64,000 bases of DNA, from assembly GCA_047125605.1 (NCBI GenBank), contig CP138932.1, forward strand, positions 868,001 through 932,000, given 5' to 3'. Origin of the DNA: JAKVBK01 sp022447275 (GTDB taxonomy: Bacteria; Pseudomonadota; Alphaproteobacteria; Rhodobacterales; Rhodobacteraceae). Position numbers and translations under genes: made by a program. The notes beneath the pieces were generated by a model. The model did not search any database. It was not told the DNA's origin and saw only the letters and a list, made by a program, of their open reading frames with translations. How positions within the stretch are numbered: the first letter of the stretch is position 1; each line of letters starts with the position of its first letter. Of this stretch, positions 61,656 to 64,000 are shown in pieces.

Positions 61656-61806
61656 GCAGCCGTTTCAGTGTGACTGCCTCCCGGAAATTCCGTAATTCCT
61701 AAATATTTCTGGTTGTTTATGCGGCAATGCTCTAGTGATCACGAAAGGGCCAGTTCGCTCATTATGGAAACTCAAGCAACATGCGCCGCTTGGGCCCTTC
61801 ACTGGT

Positions 61807-62535
61807 TCAGTTCGCCGCTTCCGGGCCCCGAAAGCCTGTGGCCACCACGAATTTCTCGGAACTGTCTGAACGTGACGCCGGCGGCTTCATATTCACGACT
61901 TTCTCAAACCGTTTATTGAGCTGTTTTTGCAGCCCGTCCTCCGCCCCGCCGGCAAGCACCTTGGCCACGAAGGTTCCACCGGGCTCCAGCACGTCAAAGG
62001 CCAGTTCGGCGGCCGCTTCGCACAGCGCAATAATCCGAAGATGGTCCGTTTGCTTGTGGCCCGAGGAGGCCGCGGCCATATCCGACATCACCACATCGGC
62101 GTTGCCGCCCAGCCAGCCCTTGACGATCTCATCCGCCCCTTCGGACAGGAAATCTAGCACGTGGATTTCCGCACCTGGGATCGGCTCGATTTCACGCAAA
62201 TCCAGCCCGATGACGCGGCCCACAGCCTTGCCCGACTTTTCCCCGAGCGCATTGACCCGCGGCACAGCGACCTGGCACCAACCACCGGGCGCGCACCCCA
62301 GATCGACAACCCGGGCGCCCGGCACCAGAAATCTGTATTTATCGTCTACTTCCAGTATCTTGTAAGCCGCTCTTCCGCGATAACCATCTTTCTTTGCGCG
62401 CGCGACATAGGGGTCATTTAGCTGCCGCTCCAACCACAATGTCGATGACAGACGTCGCCCCCGCGCCGTCTTTACCTTGACCCTGAGATCGCGCTGACCC
62501 CGTCCGGAGGTGTTTCCTGATTTTTTCTTGGGCAT
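61807..62535 (-). CDS. rlmE: 23S rRNA (uridine-2'-O-)-methyltransferase RlmE
   Basis: A 242-residue FtsJ/RrmJ-type enzyme. RAAYKILEVDDKYRFL (catalytic Lys), VVDLGCAPGGWCQVAV (SAM site), VLDFLSEGADEIVKG and DVVMSDMAAASSGHKQTDH (catalytic Asp), and TFVAKVLAGGAEDGL (Lys) keep the K-D-K-E set. It methylates U2552 in the A-loop. The start was chosen at MPKKKSG with a taggac site. It is ten bases downstream of ppx, so the two likely form an operon. Confidence 0.94.
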   Translation of the reverse strand: MPKKKSGNTSGRGQRDLRVKVKTARGRRLSSTLWLERQLNDPYVARAKKDGYRGRAAYKILEVDDKYRFLVPGARVVDLGCAPGGWCQVAVPRVNALGEKSGKAVGRVIGLDLREIEPIPGAEIHVLDFLSEGADEIVKGWLGGNADVVMSDMAAASSGHKQTDHLRIIALCEAAAELAFDVLEPGGTFVAKVLAGGAEDGLQKQLNKRFEKVVNMKPPASRSDSSEKFVVATGFRGPEAAN

Positions 62536-62545
62536 CGTTTCAGTC

Positions 62546-63691
62546 CTAAAGCGGGTCATCGGTCAGCACACCATCGGCTGACATCTGGGCGTAGAGCAGC
62601 CCCTCGCGCAGCCCCCGGTCTGCGACCGACAGGCGATCGGTAGGCCATACACGTAACAACGCCTGTAGGATAGCCGCTCCCGACATGATCAGCGACTGGC
62701 GATCCCGCCCGATCCGCGGATCAGCCCGGCGCCCGGCCTCGCCGAGGTGCAGATAGGCACGGATCACGCTGTCAATCTGTTCACTGGTCATCTCCAACCC
62801 ATCTACCTTGGCGCGATCATATCGCTTGAGGCCCAGGAAAGATGCCGCAACAGTCGTGACCGTGCCAGATGTTCCTATGATCTGAAACCCGTCCTTGGTC
62901 TGGTTTGTCTGATACGGCGCAAACTCCGCGAGCTGCTCTTCGAAGTGGCACGACATCAGGGCAAAGCGCGCAGAATCGTCGGCGACATCTGCGTACATGT
63001 CTTTCAGGGTGGCCACCCCAAGCGGAACGGATATCCAGTCGACCACATGCGCCCCTGCGCCAAGCGGCCTCGAGGTGAAATCCCGCGGCATCCGCATCAA
63101 AGCCCGGCGCCGCCCTTCCGGAGGCACGTTCGACAGATCCAGCCAGACAAGTTCCGTGGAGCCGCCGCCAATATCCACCACCAGCAACTGTTCCGTGCTC
63201 CGCCCAATGAGCGGAGAGCAACTGATAACAGCTAAACGGGCCTCTTCCTGGGCGGGAATGATCTCCAGCGAAAGTCCGGTTTGCTGCCGGATATGGTTGA
63301 TGAACTCACCGGCATTGCGGGCCCGCCGGCAGGCCTCGGTTGCCACAAGCCGCATATGTTCCACGCCGTGGCGCTGGAACTTGCGTTTGCAAATCCTGAG
63401 CGCCTGCACCGTGCGCGCCATTGAGCCGCGCGAAAGACGCCCTGATGCAGAGAGGCCCGCGCCAAGCTGGACAGATTTCGAGAAACTGTCGATCACCTGA
63501 AAACCGCTGCCACGTGGTTGCGCCACGAGCATGCGACAGGAATTTGTTCCCAGATCCAGCGCCGCATAGGGCTGTTTGGACCCAGGCAGACGGGGTGCGT
63601 CACCTTCGGCCGCAACGGGGCCTGCGTCATCCAGCGCGGCGTCGATCGTTACGGGGATGGCGCCCGCACCTTCGGGACGCCGAGGAGGCAT
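62546..63691 (-). CDS. ppx: Ppx/GppA family exopolyphosphatase
   Basis: A 381-residue protein of the actin-like ATPase fold. YAALDLGTNSCRMLV is the first phosphate-binding motif, VVDIGGGSTELVW the second, and IGTSGTVTTVAA the third. It hydrolyses polyphosphate or pppGpp. The first 40 residues are Pro/Ala-rich and extra to the family core. Its small size lacks the C-terminal HD domain seen in longer Ppx proteins. An aggaggc site overlaps just before the start ATG. It is upstream of rlmE. Confidence 0.9.
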   Translation of the reverse strand: MPPRRPEGAGAIPVTIDAALDDAGPVAAEGDAPRLPGSKQPYAALDLGTNSCRMLVAQPRGSGFQVIDSFSKSVQLGAGLSASGRLSRGSMARTVQALRICKRKFQRHGVEHMRLVATEACRRARNAGEFINHIRQQTGLSLEIIPAQEEARLAVISCSPLIGRSTEQLLVVDIGGGSTELVWLDLSNVPPEGRRRALMRMPRDFTSRPLGAGAHVVDWISVPLGVATLKDMYADVADDSARFALMSCHFEEQLAEFAPYQTNQTKDGFQIIGTSGTVTTVAASFLGLKRYDRAKVDGLEMTSEQIDSVIRAYLHLGEAGRRADPRIGRDRQSLIMSGAAILQALLRVWPTDRLSVADRGLREGLLYAQMSADGVLTDDPL

Positions 63692-64000
63692 GATGCCCTC
63701 CTTATCTCTAGTTACCTCTAAGGGTAGTCATCGCTGGGCCGTGTTGCAAGCGCAGGACGGGTGCCTTGCGCGGTTGTTTTCACGTGGCACGTGCAAATGC
63801 GCGGCTCGCCCTCAAGCAGGCCACATGTTTTTCATGAAAACATTGAGGATTGCGCGGGCTGGCGACGTTGTCATTTGCGCTCTAGAAATTGCTGCGTTGG
63901 GTGCGCACAGGGCGCCAAGGTCGCTTGCGTACAGCTTTGCGTCGAAAAACGACGCCGCAGGAGCGGCAACAGCGCGTAACGCTGGTGCGCGAGAACGGGA
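63692..64000. other. Window end: intergenic, possible start of a truncated frame
   Basis: About 310 bases. A frame from the ATG at 63834 stays open to the window edge (56 codons) but lacks a good ribosome binding site and a family match. A CACGTGGCACGTG palindrome-like sequence is at 63781-63793. I cannot assign a gene here. Confidence 0.3.

Overview
The window is chromosomal DNA of a Rhodobacterales (Roseobacter-clade) alphaproteobacterium. This is inferred from the set of proteins: a ChpT phosphotransferase, a class II DAHP synthase, ribosomal protein L21 with a helix-hairpin-helix tail, an OlsB/OlsA ornithine-lipid pair, PstC/PstA with long N-terminal extensions, a DUF3553 protein and an obgE-proB-proA run. 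No rRNA, CRISPR array, prophage or intact insertion sequence was seen.

Layout. 1-7.4 kb: a small membrane protein, a gene fragment, a minus-strand surface-glycan cluster (two glycosyltransferases, a sulfotransferase, a hydrolase-fold protein, a small hypothetical), and an exported seven-bladed propeller protein. 7.4-10.65 kb: a decayed, accessory-looking stretch with a broken uronate-dehydrogenase-like gene, a Sel1-repeat protein and an exported lectin-like protein, ending at tRNA-Ser(CGA). 11-16.8 kb: rplU-rpmA, a LysE exporter, a GNAT enzyme, then obgE-proB-proA. 17-24.3 kb: a gene remnant, chpT divergent from a DUF3553 gene, olsB-olsA, a ThiE-like gene, trmJ, ctaA and an M32 carboxypeptidase. 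24.4-29.6 kb: a complete branched-chain amino acid ABC transporter (livJ-livG-livF-livH-livM, minus strand). 29.8-38.3 kb: a PQQ-type sugar dehydrogenase, a GlxA-type regulator, DAHP synthase with a clear promoter and terminator, a PAS protein, yicC, gmk, a gamma carbonic anhydrase and a Cys/Met PLP enzyme. 38.4-46.2 kb: the phosphate regulon phoR-pstSCAB-phoU-phoB, with a Pho box and a CtrA-type site ahead of pstS. 46.2-48.1 kb: an AT-richer stretch with a LuxR solo. 48.1-64 kb: rpsB-tsf, psuK-psuG, a DUF502 protein, a methyltransferase, a patatin-like protein with bdhA, a candidate small RNA, a YejA-like binding protein with an entericidin lipoprotein, dgt, an ErpA/IscA protein, xthA, a truncated glgB, rlmE and ppx.

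Most of the window is ordinary housekeeping. The items that stand out are: a well-formed candidate small RNA upstream of the YejA-like gene (near-consensus promoter, stem-loop and terminator, about 76 nt); a LuxR solo whose acyl-homoserine-lactone contact residues are changed at three canonical positions; a glycosyltransferase with two tandem GT-A-like domains, one with a degenerate metal motif; a 32-nt TGC-rich inverted repeat ahead of bdhA that resembles a PhaR operator; a CtrA box near the Pho box of pstS; and gene-decay scars (uronate dehydrogenase, glgB, a peptidoglycan-binding protein). I did not find a multi-gene system that I can defend as wholly new.
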